This document shows positions 11,660-21,729 of a stretch of DNA of 64,000 nt, in pieces (position 1 is the stretch's first letter; the number at the start of each line of letters is the position of its first letter). A model generated the notes under the pieces. That model was not told where the DNA came from. It did not search any database and was given only the letters and a program-made list of their open reading frames with translations. The DNA lies in NCBI GenBank assembly GCA_017354895.1, contig CP071494.1:2232001-2296000 (forward strand), given 5' to 3'. The translations under genes and the position numbers were made by a program. Source of the stretch: Podospora comata. Taxonomy: Eukaryota; Ascomycota; Sordariomycetes; Sordariales; Podosporaceae.

Positions 11660-13526
11660 GATCGTATCCGGTACAATAACATCCCCTACACGGCCAACAC
11701 CAAGTTCAGTGGGCGCGGTGATATTCTAGGCAGGCTTGACGAGGTTCTGAAGCCTGGAGCCGCCGTGTCACCATTGAACTCCTTGGCCTTGTTCGGGATG
11801 GGTGGTGTTGGCAAAACTCAGATCGCAACCCAGTATGTGTACCAAAGCCTGGACAAGTTTGATGCTGTCCTGTGGATGGCAAGTGATAATGCAATTGCCA
11901 TCGGTCAAAGCTTTCGTACAATTGCTGGTGGGCTTAGCTTGCTGGAGACCGATGACGAGACCAAAAATGCCGCTGGAGCATCGTGGAAGGTGAAGAGCTG
12001 GCTGCTCACAACAAGCAAGTCATCCGTCATTGGGAGTCGATAGGCCCGGCGGGAGGTTCTAGTCTTGTGGCAAAGCATGACTTTGGCATGTCTCTTTTCT
12101 CATGAGGATCGAAACCCTGACGTGCTCAGATACAACTTGCCTTATCATATTCGACAATGCGGATGATCTCACATCCTTGAAGACAGCCTGGCCTGGCTCG
12201 ATTAGTGCCTCGATTCTTGTCGCCACAAGGGATCTCTCTGTTGCAACAGCCTCGACAGCCCAGCATATACAGGTCAATGCATTAGGCGATGATGAGGGGC
12301 CCAGATGCTTCTCAAGGCTCTTGACATCGGCGCTGCATCACAGGCCGATCTTCAGAATGCTTCAAACATCAGCCGGAGCCTTGGGGGGTTACCCCTGGCG
12401 CTAGCTCAGATTGGCGGTTTTGTTACCCAACGCAAGTTGTCTTTGCAAGAGGTCCTCCCGCTATATGAGCGTTACGCCGCCAAAATCGACGCCCGGAAGG
12501 CTCCTAGGAGCGACTACGAACATACCCTGAGCACTGTGTGGGATGTCTCATTCCAAAAGTTATCAGCAAACCCCACTCGACTTCTCTACTTACTGTCTTA
12601 CTTCGACCCGGATGGTATCTCAGAAGACATCTTGATCCATGGTTCTGAGGGCCTCAGCGAAAGTTTTGCATTCCTATCAGATGAACTTGAGTTAGTGTTA
12701 CAGCTTCCCATTTAGCAATGTTGAAAAAAGAGACCAATTTTCGGTCAGCCTAGGTGATGCTTCGGAAGAGCTTGGACTTGAGGATCCCTTCATTGCCTAT
12801 AGTCTTAACAACATCACGCTGGCATATACTGAGGTGAACGCACTGGATCTGGCCTGTGAGACTCATCAGGAGGCCATTAGACTCCGACTGAAGGCGAATA
12901 GCGACAAAATCGGCAATTCATACAGCAACATGTCGAGTCTACTTCTCCGCATGGGCCGTCCGGATGAAGCGGAGGAGATGCTCGCAAGATGTCCCTCCCT
13001 GAAGGACTTCACTGATGAGACCTTTCTCAGCACTGGAAATCCTCGCTTCTTAGGGGACATGGTCTTATTGTCGCGTATTCGTCTTGCTCAGGGGCGGACG
13101 AGCGAAGCCTTGCGGCTGGCATCAAAAGCACTGGCCTTTCGTCGCGGATTTATTGGGCAACCGGCTCAAAACTTGCGACTCTCAGTACGATGTAGCCTCG
13201 ATGCTGTGCCGGGATGGCCACGTTAGCTCAGCTGTGTAAGTGCCAACTTTCTGCTTACTACCGTCACCCTCTGCTAACATCATGGCATTAGTAACCTGCT
13301 GGAGGAGGTTGTTGGGATTTCGGAGACTCTGGTCGAGGGACAAGGACAGCAAGCTCGTGCTCTATTCAAGCTTTCTCAGATACAGGGGGAGAATGGAAGA
13401 GAGGCTGAAAGCGCGGCTCTCAAGGAACGGGCTGTTTAGCTCCTGGTAAAACTCAAACTGGAGCTCAAGGATGCGCCGTTCGAGAAGGCCACATTTCCAA
13501 AACTGGTCGTCTGGATGTTGTGGTAA
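11660..13526 (+). pseudogene. NB-ARC/TPR (fungal NLR-like) pseudogene
   Basis: Recognisable pieces occur in the correct order. The linker GRGDILGRLDEVLKP comes first, then the P-loop GMGGVGKT at 11795-11818, a Walker B-like LIIFDNADDL, then LGGLPLALAQIGGFV. After these comes a TPR region with NSYSNMSSLLLRMGRPDEAEEML and ALRLASKALAFR, and the end KATFPKLVVWMLW at 13524. The frame changes near 12050-12120 and again near 12300. Part of the linker after position 12690 appears lost. TAG at 13437-13439 interrupts the expected AVELLVKL-like helix. A typical intron survives between AV and NLLEEVV (about 13237-13291). Intact members are STAND ATPases linked in fungi to non-self recognition and heterokaryon incompatibility. 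No N-terminal effector domain is recognisable. Clearly a remnant. Confidence 0.8.
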
Positions 13527-14586
13527 TGTGTCAGCTTTCAGGGAGTGTAACGAAGCAATGATAACCTCGCAACACTTGGCGGTGTGCTCACATATCGTCA
13601 TGGTGAATAGCAATTGGAGGCACATGTCAGAAAGAGGCATCCCATTCAACGGCCCCGATCTTGGCAGTGGGGCACTTGAGCCGCAACGGGGCATCTGGGC
13701 CGGTCTGCCGACCGTCACAGGCTCCACGCCGGTAACCCCACCAAGCATCACCTTCCACAACGACCCCACCAATGCCAGTCACGCTGAACCCCGCCTTCAG
13801 TCGCAAGTGTCAGTGGGTTGCGGTGGTCTTTCCCCTCCCTTAGACTAGTTCGCTTCCCGCAGCATTGGGAAGCTGTCACTGCCAGTGTCCCTTCCCTTCC
13901 ATTGTGTAAGGTCTTCTCTTACACTTTCCTCTCTGTTGGGGACCAATGAGAACATCTCTAAAAGTCAGACAACGTCCTCCTTTTGCTCCTTTTCACGGAC
14001 AGTTCTTTCCGCTTGTCTTGGGCTGATCCGTCCGAACCATTATCTATATACGAGATCAAGATATCCCCGCCCAGCGCCAGCCTTTTTCAGATCTCCCAAA
14101 CGGCCCGCTTGGAAAGCCAATCGTTTAGAGGATAACCCGGCCATCTTCAGCTTTCCTTTCGCCTCTCCAAGGATAGAAGGGTGGATATCACAGCAGGGCC
14201 CCAGAGATTCTCGAACTTTTTTTTTACCTAAAACTCCCAACCAGGGGGGCGCACTCCTCATCCCATCCTTTATCCGTTTCCATTTGTCCACAAACCCAGA
14301 AGCGAAACGCGAGTGTGGCGACACTTTAGGGAAAGACGAGACCGGACCGGGGAACGTCACCTATACCTATACCTTGCGCGTTCCCGCCGCTGCTGCTGCT
14401 TCTGATCTTGTAGGCAGGAAGTTTACCATTGACATTTCCTCGCAACTACGACAACACCACACTTTCACACATCGCACTACACCACAGCCAGCGTATTTTG
14501 ATTTTCTTGACGTTTTCGACAAAATCTAATATCTAATCCCCCCTCTCACCACCACCCATCCCCTCTCCTCCCTCAAAGCCGCAAAA
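13527..14586. other. Intergenic and 5' leader of the Rheb gene
   Basis: The right half is rich in C and T and ends in a typical fungal leader just before the Rheb start. A 214-codon open frame here is low in recognisable sequence and looks like leader rather than a gene. No RNA gene or mobile element is seen. Confidence 0.5.
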
Positions 14587-15345
14587 ATGCCCGCCAACAC
14601 CCCAACAAAACAACGTAAAATCGCCATTGTCGGCTCCCGCTCCGTCGGTCAGTTTTCTTCTCTCTCTCCCTCCCTCCCTCCCTCTCTCTTTCTCTCTTTC
14701 TTTCTCTCTCTCTCTCTCTAACACACCTCTCCCACAGGTAAATCCTCGCTCGCGGTCCGCTACGTAGATGGGCACTTTGTCGAGTCGTACTACCCCACCA
14801 TCGAAAACACCTTTAGCAAAGAGATTCGGTACAAGGGGCAGGACTATTCGACGGAAATTGTCGACACTGCGGGCCAGGATGAGTACAGCATCCTGAACAG
14901 CAAGCACTTTATTGGGATTCACGGGTACATGCTGGTGTACTCGGTCAGCAGCCTGCCGAGCTTTGAGATGGTGCAGGTGATTAGGGAAAAGATTTTGAAC
15001 CATTTGGTGAGTTGCGCGAGCGTTAGCGAGGGCTATACCATCGGTTTCTGCGAGAATTGGAGGGTAACTGTGGGATATTAGGCTGACTTGTGACAAAAAA
15101 AATAGGGAACGGACTCGGTCCCCATCTGCATCGTGGGCAACAAGTCTGATCTTCGTCCTGAGCAGCGACAGGTCACGCCGGAAGAGGGGAAGGCGCTTTG
15201 CGAAAAGTTCAACTGTGCGTGGACCGAGGCGAGCGCGAGGTATGATGAGAATGTGGCCAAGGCGTTTGAGCTGTTGATTGGGCAGATTGAGAAGACGCAG
15301 AATCCTGGGGAGGAGGTGGGGGGGAGCAAGTGTGTTTTGATGTGA
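14587..15345 (+). CDS. rhb1: Rheb-type small GTPase
   Basis: Three exons (14587-14647, 14738-15006, 15106-15345) give 189 residues. The G1 box reads GSRSVGKSS, with Arg and Ser where Ras has Gly-Gly, a hallmark of Rheb. The effector region is YYPTIENTF, followed by DTAGQDEYS, NKSDL and a C-terminal CaaX box CVLM, which predicts farnesylation and membrane attachment. Rheb activates TOR complex 1 at endomembranes and in fungi also affects arginine uptake and growth on poor nitrogen. The first intron splits the P-loop codon for Gly and holds a long CT microsatellite. The gene converges on SerRS, with the hairpin repeat between them. Intact. Confidence 0.96.
14655..14719 (+). repeat. CT-rich microsatellite inside Rheb intron 1
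   Basis: Nearly pure C and T in CT, CCCT and TTTC units fill most of the first Rheb intron, directly before the CTAACACAC branch-like bases and the CACAG acceptor. It serves as an unusually long polypyrimidine tract and is likely length-variable. Confidence 0.85.
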
Positions 15346-15890
15346 AGGATGGGAAGAGGGGAGAAGAGGTGGGGGGGTAATGGATCAGAGATACCCAAGA
15401 GGAGAAGTAAGGAGAGGGGGTAATGGACCTGGAATGGGACACAACAACGTTTTTTTTTTGTTTTGGTGATTGGTTGCGGGGCTAGGGAGTAAAGCAGGGC
15501 ATGGTGAAAGTGTCTTGTTACTTTGCCGGTTTGCCGCTGGGTTGGTTGTCACAGTTGTGAAGTGCCCTCGTTTTCAACAGGGGCATGTTCTCTACGTTTT
15601 TTGTCTTTTTTTTTTGTTCACGATTTGATATGCGATGTATGAACCGGGGGAGGGTTTACGTTTTCTTGTCTTTTCTTTTTTCATCATCTGTTTTCTTTTT
15701 CTCGGCCGAGGTCGGCAACGGTTATATGTTTCGGGAAAGGGATGGGGAAACGAGAAACGAGGGGCCTCGAACGGGTTTTGCGGTTGTTTTGTTGATGTCT
15801 ATTTAGTTTCATGTTGTGTATGATGAAGCGGGCGGTATAAGTCACAGGGGATCGATCCTACCATGCATATATCTTTCACAAAGTAAATAA
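15346..15890. other. 3' region of Rheb
   Basis: T-rich runs suit 3' untranslated sequence and polyadenylation signals. Short open frames have no protein features. Confidence 0.5.
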
Positions 15891-16030
15891 ATCTACGACA
15901 CCCTTTACGGTTGTTTTTCTTTTTTGTTTCTTCGACTAGATGCGATGGGCTGAAGGTTTTGCTTCAACCCACTGCATTTGCTCAAGGAGACAAGAAAGGA
16001 AAACAATAACTGTAAAGGGTGTCGTGGATC
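15891..16030. repeat. Long imperfect inverted repeat (hairpin), possible fold-back element or small-RNA precursor
   Basis: The left arm 15891-15955 pairs with the right arm 15962-16030 around a loop of about six bases. The outer part is a perfect 14-base match (ACGACACCCTTTAC at 15895-15908 against its reverse complement at 16012-16025). The inner part (TGAAG against CTTCA) closes next to the loop. The aligned arms differ by a few short gaps and mostly by C/T or G/A changes, many of which would pair as G-U in RNA. It lies between the convergent Rheb and SerRS genes, probably in or near their 3' untranslated regions. It encodes no protein that I can see. Confidence 0.7.
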
Positions 16031-16327
16031 TGATATGAACCTATTTTCTCCCTCCTGAAAATTGATTCTGGATGCTGGGCATGATCGACTGGTGGATGAG
16101 TAGAGAAGGATCAAGGCTGACTGCTTGATAAGTCACAGATGGAAATAAAGGTGACACGCATGTATAGATGAGCCGTTCAAAGTAACCGGCTCGAAGCAAG
16201 AGTCAACACCTCACTTCAACACAAAACAAACAACAATACTTTTTCAGTTCAAATCATTACACACTCACAAAACCCCCTGCTTCCCATGCATCATCAAACT
16301 CTTTTTTATATTTCTACCAAAAAGCGC

Positions 16328-18213
16328 TTAACGAATAGGAATCTCCTTTGTCTCCTCCGCTTTCTTGGCCTTGCCAGGGAAAGGGATAAAGTCAGGGGCG
16401 CCAGGAAGGTACTTGCGCAGTGGCTCTGGGATTTTGACGCCCTAAATCACATTGTCAGCACATCACATCACTCTACAACCCCCAGGTCAAAAACTTACAT
16501 CCTCAGTCTGGAAGTTTTCCAAAATGGCGCAAATAGTTCTCGTGGTGGCGGTAAGCGTAGAGTTGAGAGCGTGGACATAGGTCTTCTTGATCTCGGTCTG
16601 TTTCTTGACGCCGAAGCGGATCTCAAGGTCTCTGCTCTGGTAGTCGGTGCAGTTGGAGCACGAGACCAGCTCCTTGAACTCTCCTTGGTGGGGGAACCAA
16701 GCCTCGAGATCGAGCTTCTTGGAGGCGGCGTTGTTGAGCGCACCGGAAACGATGGCCACGACGCGGTAGGGGATGCCGAGCGACTTGTAAAACTCCTCCG
16801 AGTTGGCAATCATCTGGTCAAACATCTCCCACGACTTCTCGGGATCCGTGAGGCAGAACTGCTCCACCTTGGTAAATTCGTGGACGCGGAAAATGCCCCA
16901 GACATCTCTGCCGTGCTAGAGGGGTGTGAGCAAATGTTTTTGCAGGATAGACGGGGGCAAAGGACATACAGCACCAGCCTCCTTGCGGAAGCATGTCGAG
17001 TAGCCGGCATACTTGAGAGGAAGGTCCTTGGATTGGAGCCACTCGTCGCTGTGGAACGCGGAGATGGGCTGTTCCGAGGTCTGTTGGATGTCGGTATCAG
17101 AAGCATGCCATGGTATTCTCATCGAATGTCACGGTGATACAACTGCAAGAAATAGGGGTAAAAAGGGGCTACTCACAGCGATCAGGTACTTGTCAGCTTG
17201 GTCGCCAGTGACCTTGTACAGCTCCTCGTCGAATCTGAACCAACGTTAGTATTTAATCTCTATCGTCAGTCCAGAAGGTGAACTAACTGTGAGAGCTGAG
17301 CGGTCTTAGCCATTTGCTCCTTAAGCATGAGCATAGGAGTGCCAAGAGCGATGTAGTCCTTCTGGTCCAAGAACTCGAGACCATAGTTGATGATAGCCCT
17401 GTTTATCTCCCGTCAGTATCCTCTCTGCAGTTTCGAAAAGAGTGTCTAATACGTACTGGTTCAAGAAGAGGCCCCACTTCTTGAGGAAGTAACCACGATG
17501 GCCAACAACCTTGACACCTCTGACTGGGTCGTATCCGTCGAGCTTCTCGAGAACTTCGTGGTCTGTCCAACGTCATGTCTTAGCCATTGCTTCTTTCAAC
17601 CATAGACCTGCGGTGTTTCTCACGAGAAAGGACATTCTTCTTCTCAAACGTGACGCCCTCGGGAGCCCACGTCCGTACGACCTCGTTGTTGTCCTCGTTG
17701 TTAGACACAGGAACCGACTCGTGAACAAGATTTCCGATGGTCTTGAGCTTAGCGTTCAAGATCTGCTGCTTCTCAGCAGCCTGGGCGAGCATGTCCTTCT
17801 TTTCCTTTTCGAGCTCGGCCTTCTTCGCGAGGAGTTCGGTGACATCTTCCTTGGCCTGTTTGCGAGTGCGCGCGCATGTCAGATAGCCGTCGCAACCATG
17901 ATGCTGGATGAGGTTCAAGGTTTATGGTACCTTCTTCTTGGGGCCGATCTGCTTCTGGACCTCGTTGATCTTGGCGTTGAATTGTGTGGCTGCGTACTGA
18001 GCTGTTATGGGTGATCAAAGAGATCAATCAGTCTACTGTGGCATGTTGTACAATTCGGGACAGACTAGAAGTTGACTCACTCTTGCGGTGGTCCTCGAAC
18101 AGGGCAATCACCTCGTCGACAGCCTCCTCGGGAGCATGGCGCTTGCGCTGGGACTCCCTGATCTTCTCGGGGTTGCCGCCGCGCTCGGCAATGAAGTCGT
18201 TGATGTCGAGCAT
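16328..18213 (-). CDS. SES1: Cytosolic seryl-tRNA synthetase
   Basis: Nine exons (18213-18081, 18001-17931, 17855-17624, 17562-17457, 17398-17288, 17234-17177, 17080-16970, 16915-16499, 16441-16328) keep phase throughout and give 450 residues, close to yeast Ses1. The N-terminal MLDINDF and coiled-coil arm (residues about 30-110, rich in K, E and Q) match the tRNA-binding arm. The class II core follows, with [15 protein letters not shown], motif 2 [32 protein letters not shown] and the motif 3 region [10 protein letters not shown]. The enzyme charges tRNA-Ser in the cytosol. The donor GTGAGA after NVLS was chosen because it restores the conserved [13 protein letters not shown]. The tail is lysine-rich ([10 protein letters not shown]). 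The upstream gene ITPase is divergent. Intact. Confidence 0.96.
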
Positions 18214-18727
18214 GGTGGTGACTGGTACTGGTAGGTGATGTGGTGTAGAGGAAGAAGAGGATGTCACGGCAAAAAGATATGGAAAGATGGCAAAGTACAC
18301 ACAGTCACAAACACAACGTCGCAACTTGACTTGCACACACAGTGGATGGATGGACTGATAAAAGGACGGGACTGGCTCTCGAGGACAGTCGCAACGGTAT
18401 GGCGGGGCAGATAATTATTTCGGCGGCGGGGTGGAGGGGAAGGTGGGGCCTCGATCTGCTTCCAAGTTCAAAGATGAGACCAGGGGCCAGGGGTCCTCCT
18501 CTTTTATAGCGATATCCACCCAATCATCCCTGTGACTCAGGCCAAGAAGGGATGCTGTCATTCGGCGTAGATGCATATAAAAGAATGAGAACTGTATTTA
18601 CAGGTTAAGAATACAGCATATGAGTAACGATTTATCTCACAGGTCAACCTCACAGCCCAATCCTCTCACTCATACAAACTCTTTCTCTTCCCACTTCCAC
18701 TATCAAGGACTCCCACAAACCGCCAAA
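18214..18727. other. Divergent promoter between SerRS and ITPase
   Basis: About 0.5 kb separates the two start codons. It contains the leaders of both genes. I see no repeat, RNA gene or clear regulatory motif. Confidence 0.6.
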
Positions 18728-19347
18728 ATGACCGAAGCCCGCCACCAAGTCAACTTCATCACCGGCAACGCCAACAAGCTCTCCGAGGTAAAGGCCATCC
18801 TCGAGCCCGCCATCTCCGTCACAAACCAGTCCCTCGACCTTGTCGAGATCCAAGGCACCCTCGAGGAAGTAACCATTGACAAATGCCGCCGCGCCGCCGA
18901 ACTCGTCGGCGGTCCCGTCTTGGTAGAAGACACCTGCCTCTGTTTCGATGCTCTGCAGGATCTCCCAGGACCATACATCAAGTGGTTCCTGGGGTCTATC
19001 GGCCACGAAGGTCTCAACAACATGTTGCTTGCCTATGAAGACAAGGGTGCCAAAGCTGTTTGCACGTTCGGATACTCTGCCGGACCTGGACATGAGCCCA
19101 TCCTTTTCCAGGGCATCACACACGGAAAGATTGTGCCCGCAAGGGGGCCAAGCAACTTTGGCTGGGATCCTATTTTTGAGTATGAGGGGAAGACGTAGGT
19201 TTATTTTCAGAGGACGAGGAAGTGAGAAGAAGCTGACAGGACAACAGATACGCCGAGATGGACAAGGCCGAGAAGAACAAGATCTCTCACCGGAGCAGAG
19301 CTTTGGCGAAGCTCCAAGAGTGGTTCGCCAAGGAGATGACCGTGTAA
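18728..19347 (+). CDS. HAM1: Inosine triphosphate pyrophosphatase (HAM1 family)
   Basis: Two exons (18728-19194 and 19248-19347) give 188 residues, the normal length. Family motifs are [12 protein letters not shown] near the start, [38 protein letters not shown] across the intron, and [10 protein letters not shown] near the end. The enzyme hydrolyses ITP, dITP and XTP to monophosphates, keeping deaminated purines out of DNA and RNA. The start at 18728 is chosen over an upstream in-frame ATG at 18620 because it sits in a CAAAATG context and gives the usual N-terminus. The gene is divergent from SerRS and convergent with the C78 peptidase. Intact. Confidence 0.96.
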
Positions 19348-20035
19348 GTCAAAATCTGAGAAATAAAAATAATCACATTGCGGACCAAACGATCAGTGCT
19401 TGAAGTGTTTTACAAAAGCGCTACATGTCTGATAAGACCCTCTAGCATCCAAGAAGACCCGGCTGCCATCTCGATCTCTTGGACCATCTCTATTTCTATC
19501 TCCCCCTTTCCTTCCTAATACCGCCTAGTATAGCACTCTTGTTTCAAGCGCAATGTGATAAACTAGTGCTACTGAACCATGTTCGCTACCTATCTGGGCT
19601 AAACTGGCTCATGGAAATGATATCCCTGAAGTATAGCCAAGAATACCACAGCAGTATGATTACACGCTTGTCCCACTGATAACCATCAGTACGCTCCATG
19701 CCCTCGTCCTCTCCTTCCTCTCCTACCTCCTCTTCCTCCTCCACGTGGCCGCTGGTGGTGAACCGGGTACGTCGGCATCTCACCAAAAAGAGTCTCAAGC
19801 GTCTTTTCGACCTTGTCCGCCACCTGTTTCCCAACGCGGAACCCTGCCCATACCACCGCTGTATCCTCCTCTGTCGTCTCGTAACCATGAAGCATCCTAC
19901 AGATCATTAGCAATCCGCACACATCTTCCCAAAACAGAAGCCTTACTCGCCCTGTGTACTTCCCTATCCCCCCACAGGTACCGCCCCAGGAAGAAGCCTA
20001 TTTCTCGTCAGCGCCCATCATCATCATCAACATCA
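19348..20035. other. Region between ITPase and the C78 peptidase
   Basis: It contains the 3' ends of both convergent genes. The minus-strand frame ending at 19686 is described separately as a possible extra exon. No repeat or RNA gene is seen. Confidence 0.45.
19686..19977 (-). CDS. Possible extra 3' exon or small gene, unknown
   Basis: On the minus strand an open frame follows a good acceptor (GCTGAC branch, AAATAG) near 19977 and runs to a stop at 19686. It reads through GKYTGRVRLLFWEDVCGLLM, GYETTEEDTAVVWAGFRVG and KTLETLFGEMPTY, and ends in an RGG-rich tail. The composition looks protein-like, while the opposite-strand frames are serine and proline rich. It lies just after the stop of the C78 peptidase, whose last codons contain a possible GTTGGA donor. 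It could therefore be an alternative 3' exon of that gene or the remains of another gene. I do not recognise a family. Treat as tentative. Confidence 0.3.
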
Positions 20036-21729
20036 TCAACAATTTAGTCCAACCCACTTCAAAAGCTCAAACTCTTTAAAATCCCCCAAATACCCCCCAC
20101 CCCTCCTATACCCCTTCAGCGCCCCATCCGGATAAGGATACCTCACCGGCACCACCCCCGCCCCCTTCTTCCCATCGCCACCATTATTACTGTTATTGTT
20201 CATCCCCACCATCCCCAAAACCTGATAACAATCCTTAAAATGCGGATCGAAAACCAACAACCTCCCCTCCCCCGTCCCCGCCCCCCTCTCAAACCCAACA
20301 ATAGTCATCGAATGCCCCAAATGCTGAAAATACAACGGCGGCAACCCCGTCAATCTCACCTTGCCCCCCTCCCCCCTCACTATTGCCTTGTCATCTGACC
20401 TAAAATACTCCTCCACCGTCCTCAGCAGCATCTCGACCGCCTTGGCGGGGGACTTGTCCTTGATCGACTGGGCAGCAAACGGGACGCCCAAGTACCTAAA
20501 CATGGCCACTGCCTCGGGGGTGCCAATGTACTTTCTCGTGTTGCGTATCCCGCCTGTTTCGGCGCGGCCCGTGGCGGAGATGTTGTTGTCCCAGGCCGCC
20601 TCGATGTAGTCTTGGATTTGGAAGATTGTTGGGATTTGGGAGGCGAGCTTGTGGGCATTGGGGATGGTGGTTGATTGGGGGGGTTGGGTTAGGTAGGAGC
20701 AGAGCATTTGGATGTTGCGGTAGCCGCAGAAGCCGCCTTCGCGCTTGAGCTTGGAGATGTGGTGGACGCAGGGGTGGCAGAGGTAGGCGCGGTGGGTCGA
20801 GGGGGAGGATTCGAGGAGTTGGGCTAGGACCGGGACTACGCCTGGGGGGTTTTGTTAAGTGTTTTGCGTGAATTCGAGAGCTTTGAGACTGCTTACCAGC
20901 TGTTTGGACTTGTCCCTTTTTCCGTAAAAGGTCCGCAAGCCAGTCTGGCATTCGGTCTTCGTGCGCATATCTACCGAGATGCTTCCTCTGTTCGGTTTCA
21001 ATGTTAACAAGAGCTCCTTTCTTACTTCAAATGCAGACATGAACTTACACCCAACCGCGTCCCGCGCGTTTTACTCTCGGAATCGCCAGACGTCTTAGAA
21101 TCATGGCGACGCCATAGAATACGATGTGAATATGAAGAGGAACTAGGCATTTTCAGGAGTCTTTTCCACGCTGATATCGCCTTGGAGTGGCGTGTACTTG
21201 GCTCCGAGGCCTTGTGAGATGATTTTGATACTGATTCAGGAGCGTTTGATAAGGGTGATGATGATGCAGTAGGTTCTGACACGGCTGTGATAGGGTCTGG
21301 TGGAGGAGGGTGATGATCATGGACGTCGGTCTCCTCTGTAGTATGGAGTTCTAAGTGATATTCCACCTGGCTAAGAAGAAGAAATTCTCCACACCCTTCA
21401 ACCGGGCACTCGACGTATCCTGGATCGTCGTCATTGCCCGTGTTGGCAGTGCCATTACTATTTGGAGAAGGGGAGGTGCCGTCTTGATCAGCAGCAGCAA
21501 GAAAGGGCGGTTCTCCTTCAGCGTGCAGCGTTTCCATGTGCTTTGTCACGTTGCGCACCTGAATTAGCGGGCAGGCTCTACGGGGGTTGGGGTCGGGGTC
21601 ACTTCAAAGATGGGAAGCCGGCGACAATATCATTGTGTTCTGCAAACGGAAGGGACTTACAAGCAGCATTTGATACTCGCCCTCTTTGGTCTTCCAGCCA
21701 CAAAAGGGGCACTCCATTGTGTCTGTCAT
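20036..21729 (-). CDS. Zinc-finger C78 (UFM1-type/ZUFSP-like) cysteine peptidase
   Basis: Four exons (21729-21661, 21558-21049, 20987-20897, 20841-20036) give 491 residues. The N-terminus has a zinc finger, CPFCGWKT through HMETLH, split by the first intron. A second finger, CPVEGCGEF through HLELH, follows near residue 80. A low-complexity linker comes next. The C-terminal half is the C78 peptidase domain with GFCGYRNIQML (catalytic Cys), YIGTPEAVAMFRYLG, LGHSMTIVGFE (His) and LLVFDPH (Asp). Animal ZUFSP/ZUP1, the closest layout, is a deubiquitinase for long K63 chains; related enzymes process UFM1. Many fungi lack UFM1, so ubiquitin is the likelier substrate here, which is inference. An alternative 3' exon is possible, see 19686-19977. 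Confidence 0.85.

Noticed and set aside
13885-14529. A 214-codon open frame before Rheb
   Set aside because: It lies in the probable leader of Rheb, is low in recognisable motifs and has no splice or membrane plan.
14533-15096. A 187-codon minus frame with RE/EK repeats over Rheb
   Set aside because: The repeats are the reverse reading of the CT-rich intron, and the rest is antisense to conserved Rheb exons.
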